From Bacteroidales bacterium (lineage in GTDB: Bacteria > Bacteroidota > Bacteroidia > Bacteroidales > VadinHA17), in the NCBI GenBank assembly GCA_016709865.1, contig JADJLX010000002.1, positions 798,046 through 862,045 of the forward strand: a DNA stretch of 64,000 nt, written 5' to 3'. How positions within the stretch are numbered: position 1 is the first letter of the stretch; every line of letters starts with the position of its first letter. Under the pieces are notes generated by a model that was given only the letters and a program-made list of their open reading frames with translations, ran no database searches and had not been told where the DNA came from. Shown in pieces: positions 9,312 through 18,580 of the stretch. The position numbers were made by a program, and so were the translations under genes.

Positions 9312-10208
9312 TTACTTTTCCATAGGAAGATCAGATTTACTGCTCCACTCCTCCATCGATCCGTCATATATAACCGGATCAAATCCTGCTATTAGCGCTG
9401 CTACATATGCTGCACTTGCAGAGTTTCCTGTATGACAATAAAAGACTGGTCTCGCGTTAGCCGGGATCTCAAGCTTACTGAACGTTTCTGCTATTTTCTG
9501 TGAATCGAAAAAACGGGTTGTTTTGGCATCATAGATCTCTGTCGGAGGCAGATTCTTTGCACCTTTAATATGTCCGGCACGGGGCAAACCGGTAGTTCCG
9601 TCGTACATAGCTTTTGCCCTCGCATCAATTATAGTGTATGATTTGTTTTCAAGGTTGGTTAACATCCATTTGCCATTTACCAGATTCTCATTTACTGATG
9701 GTTTAAACTTACCCTTAGCTGTTACAGGATTCTCTTTAGATATCTCATATCCTGCTTCTGCCCAGGCATCAAAGCCTCCATCGAGAATTGATACTCTTCC
9801 TTTTAATCCTATATGTTCAAGATTGACAAATACACGGCATACAGGTATGATATTTCCATATATTCCGCAAAGAACGATATGCGAGTTATTGTTCACACCA
9901 AGAGTCCGTAGCAATTTTACAATATCTTCTACAGGAGCAGGAACTGTAGATTCAGACTCTGTGGAAATTATTATATATCCCGGCCACAGGAAACCTGCAT
10001 CAGGAATATGTCCGTTATCATAATCAAGCCGGGTGGGTGAAACATGAAGAACTACGATTTCCGGATTCTTTAAATTATCCTTTAACCATGAAGTTGAAAC
10101 CAGGGGCATAACCTTGTCAATATTATCCTGTGATGAGAATCCATCATTAGTACCCGGAATTGCAAAAAGCAAAAGTATTAAGGATAGTGTAATAAGTAGT
10201 TTTTTCAT
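9312..10208 (-). CDS. Exported thiosulfate/3-mercaptopyruvate sulfurtransferase, tandem rhodanese
   Basis: 298 residues: signal peptide (residues 1-22), then an N-terminal rhodanese domain (about 35-155) and a catalytic C-terminal rhodanese domain (about 175-295). The active-site loop is CHTGNSAS with Cys258, closer to the SseA/TST pattern than to single-domain rhodaneses. The first domain has the structural motifs LDGGFDAWAEAGYE but no equivalent catalytic loop, as usual for tandem forms. It transfers sulfane sulfur from thiosulfate or mercaptopyruvate to cyanide or thiols; donor preference cannot be read securely. Location is periplasmic. It seems monocistronic. Confidence 0.92.
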   Translation of the reverse strand: MKKLLITLSLILLLFAIPGTNDGFSSQDNIDKVMPLVSTSWLKDNLKNPEIVVLHVSPTRLDYDNGHIPDAGFLWPGYIIISTESESTVPAPVEDIVKLLRTLGVNNNSHIVLCGIYGNIIPVCRVFVNLEHIGLKGRVSILDGGFDAWAEAGYEISKENPVTAKGKFKPSVNENLVNGKWMLTNLENKSYTIIDARAKAMYDGTTGLPRAGHIKGAKNLPPTEIYDAKTTRFFDSQKIAETFSKLEIPANARPVFYCHTGNSASAAYVAALIAGFDPVIYDGSMEEWSSKSDLPMEK

Positions 10209-10356
10209 TCTGAGATTAAATAGGTTTCACATTAAAAACTTAAGTTCCAAATGTATCAAATATAATAGTTGACAGGAAAAATATTTTGCAAATGGTTGTC
10301 ATATAGCCTAATTTTGATAATGAGTACCAGCATTCTTTGAAATATCAATCCAGACC

Positions 10357-11952
10357 ATGCTTAAAACTGATATTCTTCAGACTAAATACTTTTTATTAAT
10401 ACTTCCTGTATTCGTTATTGCAGTCAGTTGCTCATCCACACGAATTATACGCGAGTTCCACGATCCTGTCAGCCTCGAAACTTCTTCGGTAAACAACAAA
10501 CTGATTAAGGTCCATATGACCGACGGATCGCTATACCTACTTGATTCTTTGTTGTCAATCAATAGTCAGGATACAGTATCAGGTTATGGAAAACATTACA
10601 ATCAATACAGAGAATTGATCAGTTCAAATAAAACTGCTGAGGGGAAATTTACTGCACCTTCATTCCGGATTCCCTTAGCTAAAGTAGCTTTATTTGAAAC
10701 AAATAACATCCAAGGCCTGAATAGTAAAATTCTCGCACTAACCCTTGTGGGAGTCCCAACATTAATAGTAACGACCTTCTGTATTCTTAATCCCAAAGCC
10801 TGCTTCGGTTCATGTCCTACATTCTATGCCTGGGATGGCGAAGATACTGTACTGATGGCCGAGGGGTTCTCGTCCAGCATATTGAGGTCTTTTGAAAAGA
10901 AAGACATAGATATGCTATATAATACCAGGATTACAGGAAACGAGGTAAATCTAAAACTGACTAATGAGGCTCTAGAAACACATGTTATAAGGTATGCCGA
11001 TCTTCTTGCATTTCCAAGGCAACCCGGTGAACGCGTTTTCGCCGCTGAGGATGGTTCGTTCTATAAAACATCTGAGGTGACTAATCCCTCAACCTGTACT
11101 GCTCAGGAAGGAGATTGTCTGGATGCTGTAATAAAGATGGATAGCAGGGAAAGATATTCTGTTACAGATGAGACAGATCTTGCAGAGAAGGAATATATTG
11201 ATCTTACTTTTAATAATGTATCTCATGGTGAACACGGCTTGTTAATCGGCTGCAGGCAGACATTCCTAACAACCTATCTGTTCTACCAGAGTCTCGCCTA
11301 CATGGGCAATTCTGCAGGCAATTTTGCTGCACAAATCGAAAGCGGTGACAAAAAACTTCAGAAACGGGTAAACAGAGTCTGGGATGTTCTTGGCGGGATA
11401 GAAGTATTCGTAAAGAACTCCGGAGGAAAATGGATAAAAGTGAACAGTTATGAAGAGATGGGACCAATTGCTTCAGATGTTCATATGATCAGGCTGCCAC
11501 AGACAGATACACCGGTACTTAATGTAAGGCTCATCCTCACTAAAGGGTTATGGAGGATTGACTACCTGGCTCTTGCCAAAACAGGAGAAAAAACTGACCC
11601 TCTGAGAATTAAACCCTCAGTAGTCAGAGCTACCAATCAGACAGATGAGTGCACCGGAATGATGGCATTATCAGATACTCTAAATCCGTTGATAACATTG
11701 CCGGGTGATTCATACAATCTTAAATATAACCTTCCGCACTCAACAGAATCTTACGAATTATTTTTATGCAGTAAGGGCTATTATATCGAATGGATGAGAG
11801 AACCATGGATAGCTGAAGAAAACCTTAAGAAAGCCTCCCTATTGTTCGGTTTTCCAAAGATGTACATGAAAATGACCGCAAAAAATTTCAAACTTGTCGA
11901 ATCCTCAATGGAGGAAAATTTCTGGAATAGCAGATATGTTAAAAGAAAGTAG
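10357..11952 (+). CDS. Lipoprotein of unknown function
   Basis: 531 residues with a type II signal (FVIAVSC lipobox, Cys near residue 26), so membrane-anchored. I do not recognise the family. Visible features: an N-terminal beta-rich part (KLIKVHMTDGSLYLL), a hydrophobic stretch near residues 127-145, a Cys-rich ILNPKACFGSCPTFYA motif just after it, and further paired Cys residues (CTAQEGDC, DECTG). The middle contains a YFYQSLAYMG-like helix. Such disulfide-prone Cys patterns fit an extracytoplasmic protein. It overlaps the next lipoprotein gene by 17 bp, so both are made together and may form a complex. Confidence 0.75.
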   Translation: MLKTDILQTKYFLLILPVFVIAVSCSSTRIIREFHDPVSLETSSVNNKLIKVHMTDGSLYLLDSLLSINSQDTVSGYGKHYNQYRELISSNKTAEGKFTAPSFRIPLAKVALFETNNIQGLNSKILALTLVGVPTLIVTTFCILNPKACFGSCPTFYAWDGEDTVLMAEGFSSSILRSFEKKDIDMLYNTRITGNEVNLKLTNEALETHVIRYADLLAFPRQPGERVFAAEDGSFYKTSEVTNPSTCTAQEGDCLDAVIKMDSRERYSVTDETDLAEKEYIDLTFNNVSHGEHGLLIGCRQTFLTTYLFYQSLAYMGNSAGNFAAQIESGDKKLQKRVNRVWDVLGGIEVFVKNSGGKWIKVNSYEEMGPIASDVHMIRLPQTDTPVLNVRLILTKGLWRIDYLALAKTGEKTDPLRIKPSVVRATNQTDECTGMMALSDTLNPLITLPGDSYNLKYNLPHSTESYELFLCSKGYYIEWMREPWIAEENLKKASLLFGFPKMYMKMTAKNFKLVESSMEENFWNSRYVKRK

Positions 11953-12508
11953 ATACATATTGATATTGATATTGTTTTTTGGTATTTCATTATCGGAAGG
12001 CTGCAAGACATCACAGATACCAGCCTACTACAGGTTTTCTCCTTCGCGGGTAAAAAAAGGAATTACAGGATGCTGGACAAAGCTCACCCTTCTATCCAAA
12101 TCAACCCAGGACCTGCCTTTAGAAATATCAGGAGAACTGATTGCAGTTCATCCTGACACATTATATATCCTTACCGAACTTAAACTGGAAGCAGTATCAT
12201 CAAAAAGCATTGATGAAGCCATACTTTATATATTTGACAATCAGTCAAGAACAATAGGAGTGGTAACCGGATTACTTTTTATACCAAATATCGTTGCCGC
12301 TATTGTTAAAGGTACTGGTGCCTATCTTGTTCTTGGAATACCCTGGCTTATTACAGGAACACTTACTTCTATGTTTGAGGGATATGATGATTCAAATTTG
12401 CTTATGTTTCCTTCAAGGAAACCTCTTAACGAGTTTAAAAAGTATGCCCGCTTTCCAATGGGCCTCCCAACGGATATTGATCGAAAAAGACTGCACCTCA
12501 TAAAATAA
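11936..12508 (+). CDS. Small lipoprotein with hydrophobic segment
   Basis: 190 residues from the ATG at 11936. This start, rather than one 42 bp upstream, gives a proper lipoprotein signal (MLKESRYILILILFFGIS ending LSEGC). The mature part has a beta-rich half (LPLEISGELIAVHPDTLYIL) and two hydrophobic segments (TIGVVTGLLFIPNIVAAIV and YLVLGIPWLITGTLTSMF), then a basic tail. The family is not recognised. The 17-bp overlap with the preceding lipoprotein gene implies translational coupling. Confidence 0.68.
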   Translation: MLKESRYILILILFFGISLSEGCKTSQIPAYYRFSPSRVKKGITGCWTKLTLLSKSTQDLPLEISGELIAVHPDTLYILTELKLEAVSSKSIDEAILYIFDNQSRTIGVVTGLLFIPNIVAAIVKGTGAYLVLGIPWLITGTLTSMFEGYDDSNLLMFPSRKPLNEFKKYARFPMGLPTDIDRKRLHLIK

Positions 12509-12562
12509 GCAGGTATCCTATTCCAAACTTCGGGTTTAATACCAATTCAATCAGAGAAAACT

Positions 12563-12590
12563 TCTGTCTTCGGTCTCCGGTCTTCAGTCT
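12563..12590. repeat. Heptamer array, reverse AGACCGA type
   Basis: Four seven-base units TCTGTCT, TCGGTCT, CCGGTCT, TCAGTCT. They are the complement of the AGACCGA/AGACCGG heptamers seen at 15.6, 18.6, 37.7 and 53.3 kb. Confidence 0.75.
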
Positions 12591-12648
12591 GCATTATCTC
12601 AAAAGGAATTGTATTATCTTAGTCTGATAAACCTACATTTATCAGAGT

Positions 12649-13767
12649 ATGTTCCACACAATTATAACCCTTTCATATACAATCCCTTCAATATATCTTT
12701 TTGCCAGGTTCTGGCAGTTTTATATTGAAAAGAACAAGAGGATCTGGTTTATATTCATTTTTGCATTCCTCTTTTTATTATATCCTTCAGGCGGACTTTT
12801 TGATGACAGAACTGCAGGCGGCTTGGGTAATATAATTGTAACGGTTTCAAACTACCTCCTCCCGTTCTTTCTGTATCTTTTTCTCACTATCCTTTTTACC
12901 GATCTTTTTCTCCTCCTCAATCTTGGTATAAAAATCATTCCGAGGGAATTGTTGAAGAAAAGATCTGTCAGGAACAGGATGATGGTTTTCAATATATCTC
13001 TTTCAGCAATTATAGTTATTGCAGGTGTAATCAACTTTAACACAATCAGGATTACTGAAAAAGAGATTAGTCTGGCGACAGATTCGCCGGAAATAAGTCA
13101 TCTGAAAATCGCCTTTATATCCGATTTTCACCTCGAGGAAAAGACACCATTAAGTTTTGTGGAACAATTTGTCAGGAAAATTAATAACCTAAAACCTGAT
13201 ATTCTGCTCTATGGCGGAGATATCATGGAAGGTTTCAGTGAGGCAGAAAAGATGGAAAGGTTTGAGAGACTCCTGATTAGTATCAAGCCTGAGTATGGAG
13301 TTTATGGAGTGTTGGGTAATCACGACCGGAATTACAGGAGCGGGACTTCAGGTTTTTATTCAAGAGCGGGAATAACAATCCTGAAAGATTCTGTAATTAT
13401 ATCGGGCAGGGCATTTGTACTTGCAGGCAGAAATGACAGCCGCGACGAGAGAAGGAAAAGTGCGGGAGATTTGTTGGCAGAAGCTCCTGACAGTCTGCCG
13501 ATAATAGTCCTTGATCATCGTCCGACTGAAACTGAGCAGCTGAGTGAAACAGCAGCAGATGTTGTTTTTTCCGGACATACTCATCACGGACAGCTTTTTC
13601 CTATTAACCTTATAACAAAAAAGGTATATGAATTAAGTTATGGCTACCTGAAGAAAGGAGAAACTCACTTTTTTGTCTCGAGCGGCATAAGGTTATGGGG
13701 CCCGCCGGTACGTACTGTTGCCAAATCGGAGATTCTGGTAGTTGATATTACATTTACAGAAGACTAA
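12649..13767 (+). CDS. Membrane-anchored metallophosphoesterase
   Basis: 372 residues. Residues 1-135 hold about four membrane helices; residues about 150-370 are a calcineurin-like phosphoesterase with the full metal-binding set: DFH (159-161), GGD (189-191), GNHD (223-226) and GHTHHGQ (309-315). This arrangement matches the YaeI/YkuE group, in which a twin-metal site cleaves phosphomonoesters or diesters, in some cases of lipid substrates. The catalytic domain probably sits in the periplasm. It stands alone on its strand. CACGGAGA-type repeat DNA begins at the stop codon. Confidence 0.9.
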   Translation: MFHTIITLSYTIPSIYLFARFWQFYIEKNKRIWFIFIFAFLFLLYPSGGLFDDRTAGGLGNIIVTVSNYLLPFFLYLFLTILFTDLFLLLNLGIKIIPRELLKKRSVRNRMMVFNISLSAIIVIAGVINFNTIRITEKEISLATDSPEISHLKIAFISDFHLEEKTPLSFVEQFVRKINNLKPDILLYGGDIMEGFSEAEKMERFERLLISIKPEYGVYGVLGNHDRNYRSGTSGFYSRAGITILKDSVIISGRAFVLAGRNDSRDERRKSAGDLLAEAPDSLPIIVLDHRPTETEQLSETAADVVFSGHTHHGQLFPINLITKKVYELSYGYLKKGETHFFVSSGIRLWGPPVRTVAKSEILVVDITFTED

Positions 13768-13855
13768 CCACGGAGACACGGAGAGCACGGAGTGTCACGG
13801 AGCAATTAATCTCCCCATCTCCTTCTTCGTCCACCGTAGCTTTAGCGAAGGTGGA
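13766..13855. repeat. CACGGAGA repeat followed by a TCCACC hairpin
   Basis: Bases 13766-13802 hold four spaced CACGGAG units (ACCACGGAGACACGGAGAGC type) that begin inside the stop codon of the phosphoesterase gene. Bases 13830-13855 form a hairpin with TCCACC/GGTGGA arms around a GTAGCTTTAGCGAA core. Relatives of the first part occur at 48.3, 50.8 and 53.5 kb, and of the hairpin at 14774 and 15605. Confidence 0.7.
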
Positions 13856-13882
13856 TTCTCCCACTCTCCCGTTCAAATTCTA

Positions 13883-14710
13883 TCATCCTATCCGAAGTGA
13901 GGTCATGGTAAGTGATCCCATTATGGCTTTATCGTTGAAAAAAGTAACCTCTTCCTTATCGCCTTTAAGTGCTAGAGTATAAAGGAGCGGCAGGTAGTGA
14001 TCGGGGGTTGGAACTGCCAGCTGAACTTCGCGTCCCAGCGACTGGTAATTTATAAGCTCTTTATGATTTCCTTCGATGATAAGTTTCCTGAAGATGTCAT
14101 TAGCCTGTATCGCCCAGTCGAAACCAAATTCAGGGTCAGAAGCATGGTCCCAGGCTATGCGGCCAAGGTTATGAACCATATTACCGCTGCCGGTTATAAG
14201 AACTCCCCTACTCCTTAATATTTTAAGCTCCTTAGCAAGATCGTAGTGATACTGAGGAGCTTTGTAATAATCGAGACTCATCTCAAGCACTGGTATATCA
14301 GCATTTGGATACATATGTTTTATGAAGCTCCAGGCACCATGATCTAATCCCCACTTATCATCAAGTCCTATTCCGGTAAATGAAACATTCTTTTTAATTT
14401 CTTCAGCAAGGGCAGGATCTCCGGGAGCAGGATATTGAACATCGTACAGCTCCTGAGGAAACCCTCCGAAGTCGTGGATTGTTTTTGGCTTTTGCATAGC
14501 TGTAACAAATGTTCCTTTGGTCTCCCAATGAGCGGATATGCATAAGACAGCCTTCGGTACCGGAATTGATTTTGCAATATTCGCCCATGAGGCTGAAAAC
14601 TCATTTTCTTCGATGGCATTCATTGGACTGCCATGACCGATAAAGAGTACAGGCATTTGTTCTGTGCTCTCTCCGGACCTGATAAGATTATTCAATTCGT
14701 TGCTTTTCAT
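13883..14710 (-). CDS. ygiD: 4,5-DOPA dioxygenase-like class III extradiol dioxygenase
   Basis: 275 residues from the ATG at 14710, in line with the 260-275 aa of YgiD/DODA proteins. An upstream in-frame ATG at 14818 would add 36 residues encoded by repeat-like DNA. Motifs: LFIGHGSPMNAI near the start, ISAHWETKGTFV, LDHGAWSFIKHMYP, and GSGNMVHNLG. The His residues in GHGSP, SAHW and LDHG are the expected metal ligands (the bacterial YgiD enzymes bind Zn2+ or Fe2+). The family opens the ring of catechols such as DOPA; the natural substrate in non-pigmented bacteria is usually unknown. Confidence 0.9.
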   Translation of the reverse strand: MKSNELNNLIRSGESTEQMPVLFIGHGSPMNAIEENEFSASWANIAKSIPVPKAVLCISAHWETKGTFVTAMQKPKTIHDFGGFPQELYDVQYPAPGDPALAEEIKKNVSFTGIGLDDKWGLDHGAWSFIKHMYPNADIPVLEMSLDYYKAPQYHYDLAKELKILRSRGVLITGSGNMVHNLGRIAWDHASDPEFGFDWAIQANDIFRKLIIEGNHKELINYQSLGREVQLAVPTPDHYLPLLYTLALKGDKEEVTFFNDKAIMGSLTMTSLRIG

Positions 14711-14773
14711 ACTCTCAGGTAACAATTTATGGGCAACAAAGTTTAGAAATATCAGATAAGATGAAAAAGGCAA

Positions 14774-14799
14774 CCATCCTTCACTAAAGCTACGGATGG
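14774..14799. repeat. CCATCC hairpin, same family as 13830
   Basis: Arms CCATCC and GGATGG around TTCACTAAAGCTAC. This is the reverse-orientation relative of the hairpin at 13830-13855 (shared CTAAAGCTAC / GTAGCTTTAG core) and of 15605-15630. Confidence 0.65.
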
Positions 14800-14869
14800 C
14801 AAAGCGGGGGTCGGGCATAAAGTAGTCTGATATTTACTTTTTTTATATATTCACACAAAATTATCCTCC

Positions 14870-15592
14870 ATGAAGAAACCTGTAAAAAGAATTCTCCTGG
14901 TAACCGGGATTTTGCTGGGAATAATTCTCATAATAGCCGTTGTTTTCCTTATTAATTTTCTGAGTGCAACAAAGAAGATGACACCTTCCGATACTACAGC
15001 AATAAATGATTCAGTTTGGTGCATCAGGGATAAGTTCGTGAATTTATATGTATTTAAAGGAAAGAATGATTATCTGATGGTTGATGCCGGAATTTCAAAG
15101 AAAGGAGTTGACACAGAATTACGAAAAATCGGGATCAGGTCAGATCAGATTAAAACACTTCTTCTGACACATACTGATGGTGACCATACAGGAGCTACCG
15201 GACTCTTAACAAATCCGGATATATATCTTCATAAGGATGAGGAACAGATGATCAACGGAACAACAGGCAAGAGCAAGTTCTCAAAAACAAAGTGGAAATA
15301 CGGCAGGTACAACCTTATGAACGATAATGATACTCTCATAATTGACGGACTAAGGATAAAGATCCTTCATACTCCGGGTCATACCCCGGGGTCGTCGTGC
15401 TTCAAAATTGGTGATGAGTATCTCCTTACCGGTGACAATCTTATATATACAAAAGGGCAATACGAGCATTTTACCGAGATGTTTAACATGGATACCCCCA
15501 AGCAGGAAGAATCGCTTAAGAGTCTACCCCCTGCATCAGAGTTCAGATACATATTATCTAGTCATAACGGGATTATAAAGATCGGTCAATGA
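14870..15592 (+). CDS. Membrane-anchored MBL-fold metallo-hydrolase
   Basis: 240 residues. An N-terminal membrane anchor (residues 8-30) is followed by a metallo-beta-lactamase fold. The metal motif is HTDGDHTGA at residues 101-109, with Asp in place of the second His of the common HxHxDH. A later HTPGHTPGSS supplies the next His and LTGDNLI the bridging Asp. This variant is found in glyoxalase II-like and lactonase-like MBL proteins, so the substrate is open. The stop is followed immediately by a heptamer/hairpin repeat. Confidence 0.88.
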   Translation: MKKPVKRILLVTGILLGIILIIAVVFLINFLSATKKMTPSDTTAINDSVWCIRDKFVNLYVFKGKNDYLMVDAGISKKGVDTELRKIGIRSDQIKTLLLTHTDGDHTGATGLLTNPDIYLHKDEEQMINGTTGKSKFSKTKWKYGRYNLMNDNDTLIIDGLRIKILHTPGHTPGSSCFKIGDEYLLTGDNLIYTKGQYEHFTEMFNMDTPKQEESLKSLPPASEFRYILSSHNGIIKIGQ

Positions 15593-15593
15593 A

Positions 15594-15662
15594 GACGGAA
15601 GACCGCCACCTTCGCCAAGGCTTCGGTGGCCAAAGGGAGACCGAAGACCGGAGACGGAAGTA
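15594..15662. repeat. Heptamer arrays around a GCCACC hairpin
   Basis: AGACGGA-type heptamers (15594-15604), then a hairpin GCCACC...GGTGGC (15605-15630), then AGACCGA, AGACCGG, AGACGGA (15638-15658). Heptamers on both sides of a palindrome make a composite unit. Confidence 0.75.
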
Positions 15663-15733
15663 AGAAATAATGCTGCAATTGAAAAATATTAAAGATTTTA
15701 TGTTTCTTTATTATAATTTAACTTGAGTCGTTA

Positions 15734-16858
15734 ATGGGTGAAATTATAATTAAAGAAGTTCTGTCCCGAAAGGACAAAAAGAAATTTATTTACCTGCCTT
15801 CAAAAGTCCATAAGAACGATTCAAACTGGCTTCCCCCTATTTATATGGATGAATGGGAATTGTTTGATGAGAAAAGGAACAAATCATATAAGTACGCCGA
15901 TACTGTTCTGTACCTTGCTGAAAGGAACAGGAAGACCGTTGGCCGGATAATGGGGATCATCAACCGCAGGTATAATGAAATTCATAATGAGCAGCATGGC
16001 CGTTTTTGTTTTTTGGAGTGTTATGAAGATCAGGATGTAGTGCATGCTCTAATTCAGAAAGTTGAGGAATGGGCAAAGGCAAAGGGAATGGAAAAAATTG
16101 TTGGTCCTCTTGCATTCTCAGATAAAGACCCGCAGGGCTTTCAGATAGAAGGATTCGATTATCCCAAGTTTATAGTTTCGCCAACAAACAGCAGTTACCT
16201 GCCTGAAATGATTATGGCAGAGGGTTATGTAAAAAACCGTGACCTTGTAAATTACCTTGCTAAGACACCTGCAGACCTTCCTGAAATATATAAGAAAATA
16301 TTAAGCAGGGTTTCAGAGAATAAGGATTATAAAATTGTAGAGTTCAAATCAAAAAAGGAGCTTAAGCCATATGTCATTCCGGCACTGGAATTAATGAATC
16401 AGACCTTTATGGAGATCTACGGATTCGTTCCCCTCACGGATGCGGAAAAGAGAGAGCTGACAGCACGATACCTGACTATTCTCGATCCCAAGTTCATAAA
16501 GGTTATTGAGGCAAAGGACGGACTCATTGGCTTTGCTATCGGTATGCCCGACATCAGCGGGGCAATAAAAAAGTCAAAGGGAAGGCTGTTTCCCTTCGGA
16601 CTTCTGAGGATCCTTTTAGAGTCAAGAAGGTCAAAGAAACTCCTTATGCTTCTGGGTGGTGTAAGGAAAGATTACAGAGGCAGGGGTATCGATGTTCTGA
16701 TGGCTGTTAAGATGCTCCAGGCAAGTATTGAATATAAGATGGAGCTTATTGATCTTCATCTTGTACTTGAAACAAACACCAAGATGAGGGCAGAGTGTGA
16801 AAGGGTTGGTGGACAAATAATAAAACGTTTCAGGATATATCAGAAGGACCTGGTCTGA
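15734..16858 (+). CDS. GNAT-fold N-acyltransferase, YghO / bacterial ceramide-synthase-like
   Basis: 374 residues. The N-terminal part carries LPSKVHKNDSNWLPP and YLAERNRKTVGRIMGIINRRYNE, followed by GPLAFSDKDPQGFQIEGFD. The C-terminal GNAT domain has the acyl-donor-binding loop GVRKDYRGRGID and LVLETNTKMRAECERVGG. This matches the long YghO-type GNAT family. As I recall, the bacterial ceramide synthase of Caulobacter, which N-acylates 3-ketosphinganine, belongs to the same GNAT branch. The next gene is an acyl-activating enzyme on the same strand, which would supply the acyl donor. Sphingolipids are common in Bacteroidota. The family is secure; the ceramide role is inference. Confidence 0.72.
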   Translation: MGEIIIKEVLSRKDKKKFIYLPSKVHKNDSNWLPPIYMDEWELFDEKRNKSYKYADTVLYLAERNRKTVGRIMGIINRRYNEIHNEQHGRFCFLECYEDQDVVHALIQKVEEWAKAKGMEKIVGPLAFSDKDPQGFQIEGFDYPKFIVSPTNSSYLPEMIMAEGYVKNRDLVNYLAKTPADLPEIYKKILSRVSENKDYKIVEFKSKKELKPYVIPALELMNQTFMEIYGFVPLTDAEKRELTARYLTILDPKFIKVIEAKDGLIGFAIGMPDISGAIKKSKGRLFPFGLLRILLESRRSKKLLMLLGGVRKDYRGRGIDVLMAVKMLQASIEYKMELIDLHLVLETNTKMRAECERVGGQIIKRFRIYQKDLV

Positions 16859-16912
16859 AAGGAGAAAAGGAGAAAGGGAGAAAGGGAGAAGGGGGGAAAT
16901 GGAGAAAAGAAT
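16859..16912. repeat. Purine-rich eight-base array
   Basis: Units GGAGAAAA, GGAGAAAG, GGAGAAAG, GGAGAAGG, GGGGAAAT, GGAGAAAA start right at the stop codon of the acyltransferase gene. The period is eight, unlike the heptamers elsewhere. Confidence 0.7.
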
Positions 16913-17040
16913 GAGGAGTGAGCTGAGAGGGCTGAGTGTCTGATAATTATCACTTATTGAGGAATATGATATTGTTTTACTCTATTTTGGTCGCGGAATT
17001 TTTTATGTATTATTGCAAAAAAACTAATTAATAAACCTAT

Positions 17041-18561
17041 ATGATTCTACATCAGCAATTCGTACGCATGGCAAAGAAGCATGCAGGCAAACTTGCCATA
17101 ATCGACAGAACTACTGGTAAAAATGTTCCATATTCAAGAGCGCTTATAGGAGCCCTTATACTCAGTTCAAAATTCAAAAAATACGACAAAGGCTTTATTG
17201 GTATTATGATACCTACCTCGGCTGGCTGCGCACTGGCAACAGTGGGTGCACTGATGAGCGGACGGATACCTGTAATGATCAACTACTCCACTGGTGCTGA
17301 AACCAATGCCAGGTATGCCCAGAAAAAATGCAAATTCAAAACAATAATAACATCAAAGGCCTTACTCGAAAAAATAGGATGTCCTGTGATTGATGGTATG
17401 GTACTTATCGAGGATATTATGGAGAGTGTGACAACAGTTGAAAAACTGAAAGCAGCACTTACAACAAAGCTGCCGGTAAACATGATCCTGAATACTATTC
17501 ACAAGGGAGATGAAAATGATACCGCAGCTATTCTGTTTACAAGCGGAAGCGAGAAAGATCCCAAAGCAGTTCAGCTTTCACATCTTAACCTCTCTTCAAA
17601 TATTGAGCATTTCGGTAATTATGTAAAGATCAGTGATCAAGATATAATACTGGCAAACCTTGTATTCTTTCATATCTTCGGACTTACTGTCAACCTGTGG
17701 GTGTCATTCTGCTATGGTATGACAATGGTTACTTATGCAAATCCCCTCGACTTCCAGACTGTTAGTACAATTGCCCGTGAAGAGAAACCGACTATTATGG
17801 TTGGAACACCCAGTTTCTTCTGGGGCTATCTGCATAAATCCGAGCCCGGCGATTTCAAGAGCCTCAGGCTTATGGTTGCCGGTGCTGATAAATGTCCCGA
17901 TGCACTTAGAGAGGGCTATATGACAAAACATGGCGTCACTCTGCTCGAAGGTTACGGTGCCACCGAAACATCTCCTGTTATTTCAGTTAACTCTCATGAG
18001 TTTAACAGACCCGGCAGCACGGGAAGGGTTATTCCGGGAATGACTGTTAAAATCGAAAATTTTGAGACAGGCGAACCATGCAAGATAAAAGAAGTCGGAA
18101 AAATACTCGTTAAAGGCGACTCAGTTATGAAGGGGTATTATGATGATCCTCAGCTAACTGCTGATGCTCTTGTAGACGGCTGGTATAATACCGGCGACAT
18201 GGGATACTTTGATGAGGATGGTTACCTGTTCCATGCAGGAAGGTTCAAGAGATTTGCAAAGATCGGCGGCGAAATGGTATCGCTTGTCAAAGTAGAGAAT
18301 ACACTTGAAAAATTTCTTCCGGTTGGAGTATCGTGCTGTGTTGTTGAAGTTTCTGATGCAAAGAAAGGCTCGACAATCGTTGCTACTGTCTCCATAGAGG
18401 TAAATAAAACCGAGATCCTAAGAAAGATGGGTAATGAGCTACCTAATATTGCTCTCCCGAGACAATTTGTTGTTATCAGGGATCTGCCAATGATGAGTAC
18501 CGGAAAGATTGACTTCAGGAGTGTTACGAGGATTGTGCAGGATATAATTAATAATGCGTAA
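17041..18561 (+). CDS. AMP-dependent acyl-CoA/acyl-ACP synthetase
   Basis: 506 residues of the ANL adenylating family. Motifs in order: the P-loop-like A3 FTSGSEKDPKAVQLSH (about residues 160-175), GYGATETSPV (about 305-314), YNTGDMGYFDEDGYLF and GRFKRFAKIGGEMVSL hinge (about 382-418), and the catalytic-lysine region STGKIDFRS near the end. The GSEKDPKAV form, with Glu-Lys in place of the usual Thr-Gly, and the GGEMVSL hinge resemble the acyl-ACP synthetase parts of Aas-type proteins. It activates fatty acids for the preceding acyltransferase or for phospholipid repair. The next gene starts 20 bp downstream. Confidence 0.88.
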   Translation: MILHQQFVRMAKKHAGKLAIIDRTTGKNVPYSRALIGALILSSKFKKYDKGFIGIMIPTSAGCALATVGALMSGRIPVMINYSTGAETNARYAQKKCKFKTIITSKALLEKIGCPVIDGMVLIEDIMESVTTVEKLKAALTTKLPVNMILNTIHKGDENDTAAILFTSGSEKDPKAVQLSHLNLSSNIEHFGNYVKISDQDIILANLVFFHIFGLTVNLWVSFCYGMTMVTYANPLDFQTVSTIAREEKPTIMVGTPSFFWGYLHKSEPGDFKSLRLMVAGADKCPDALREGYMTKHGVTLLEGYGATETSPVISVNSHEFNRPGSTGRVIPGMTVKIENFETGEPCKIKEVGKILVKGDSVMKGYYDDPQLTADALVDGWYNTGDMGYFDEDGYLFHAGRFKRFAKIGGEMVSLVKVENTLEKFLPVGVSCCVVEVSDAKKGSTIVATVSIEVNKTEILRKMGNELPNIALPRQFVVIRDLPMMSTGKIDFRSVTRIVQDIINNA

Positions 18562-18580
18562 GAAGACGGAAGACGGAAGA
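18562..18580. repeat. Heptamers forming the whole intergenic leader
   Basis: AGACGGA, AGACGGA, AGA run from just after one stop codon to the next ATG. The 19-bp gap between two co-directional genes is made only of heptamer DNA, so the 5' context of the downstream start codon is repeat-derived. Confidence 0.7.

Noticed and set aside
13883..14818. 311-aa form of the dioxygenase
   Set aside because: The extra 36 N-terminal residues come from hairpin repeat DNA and have no family similarity; start set at 14710.
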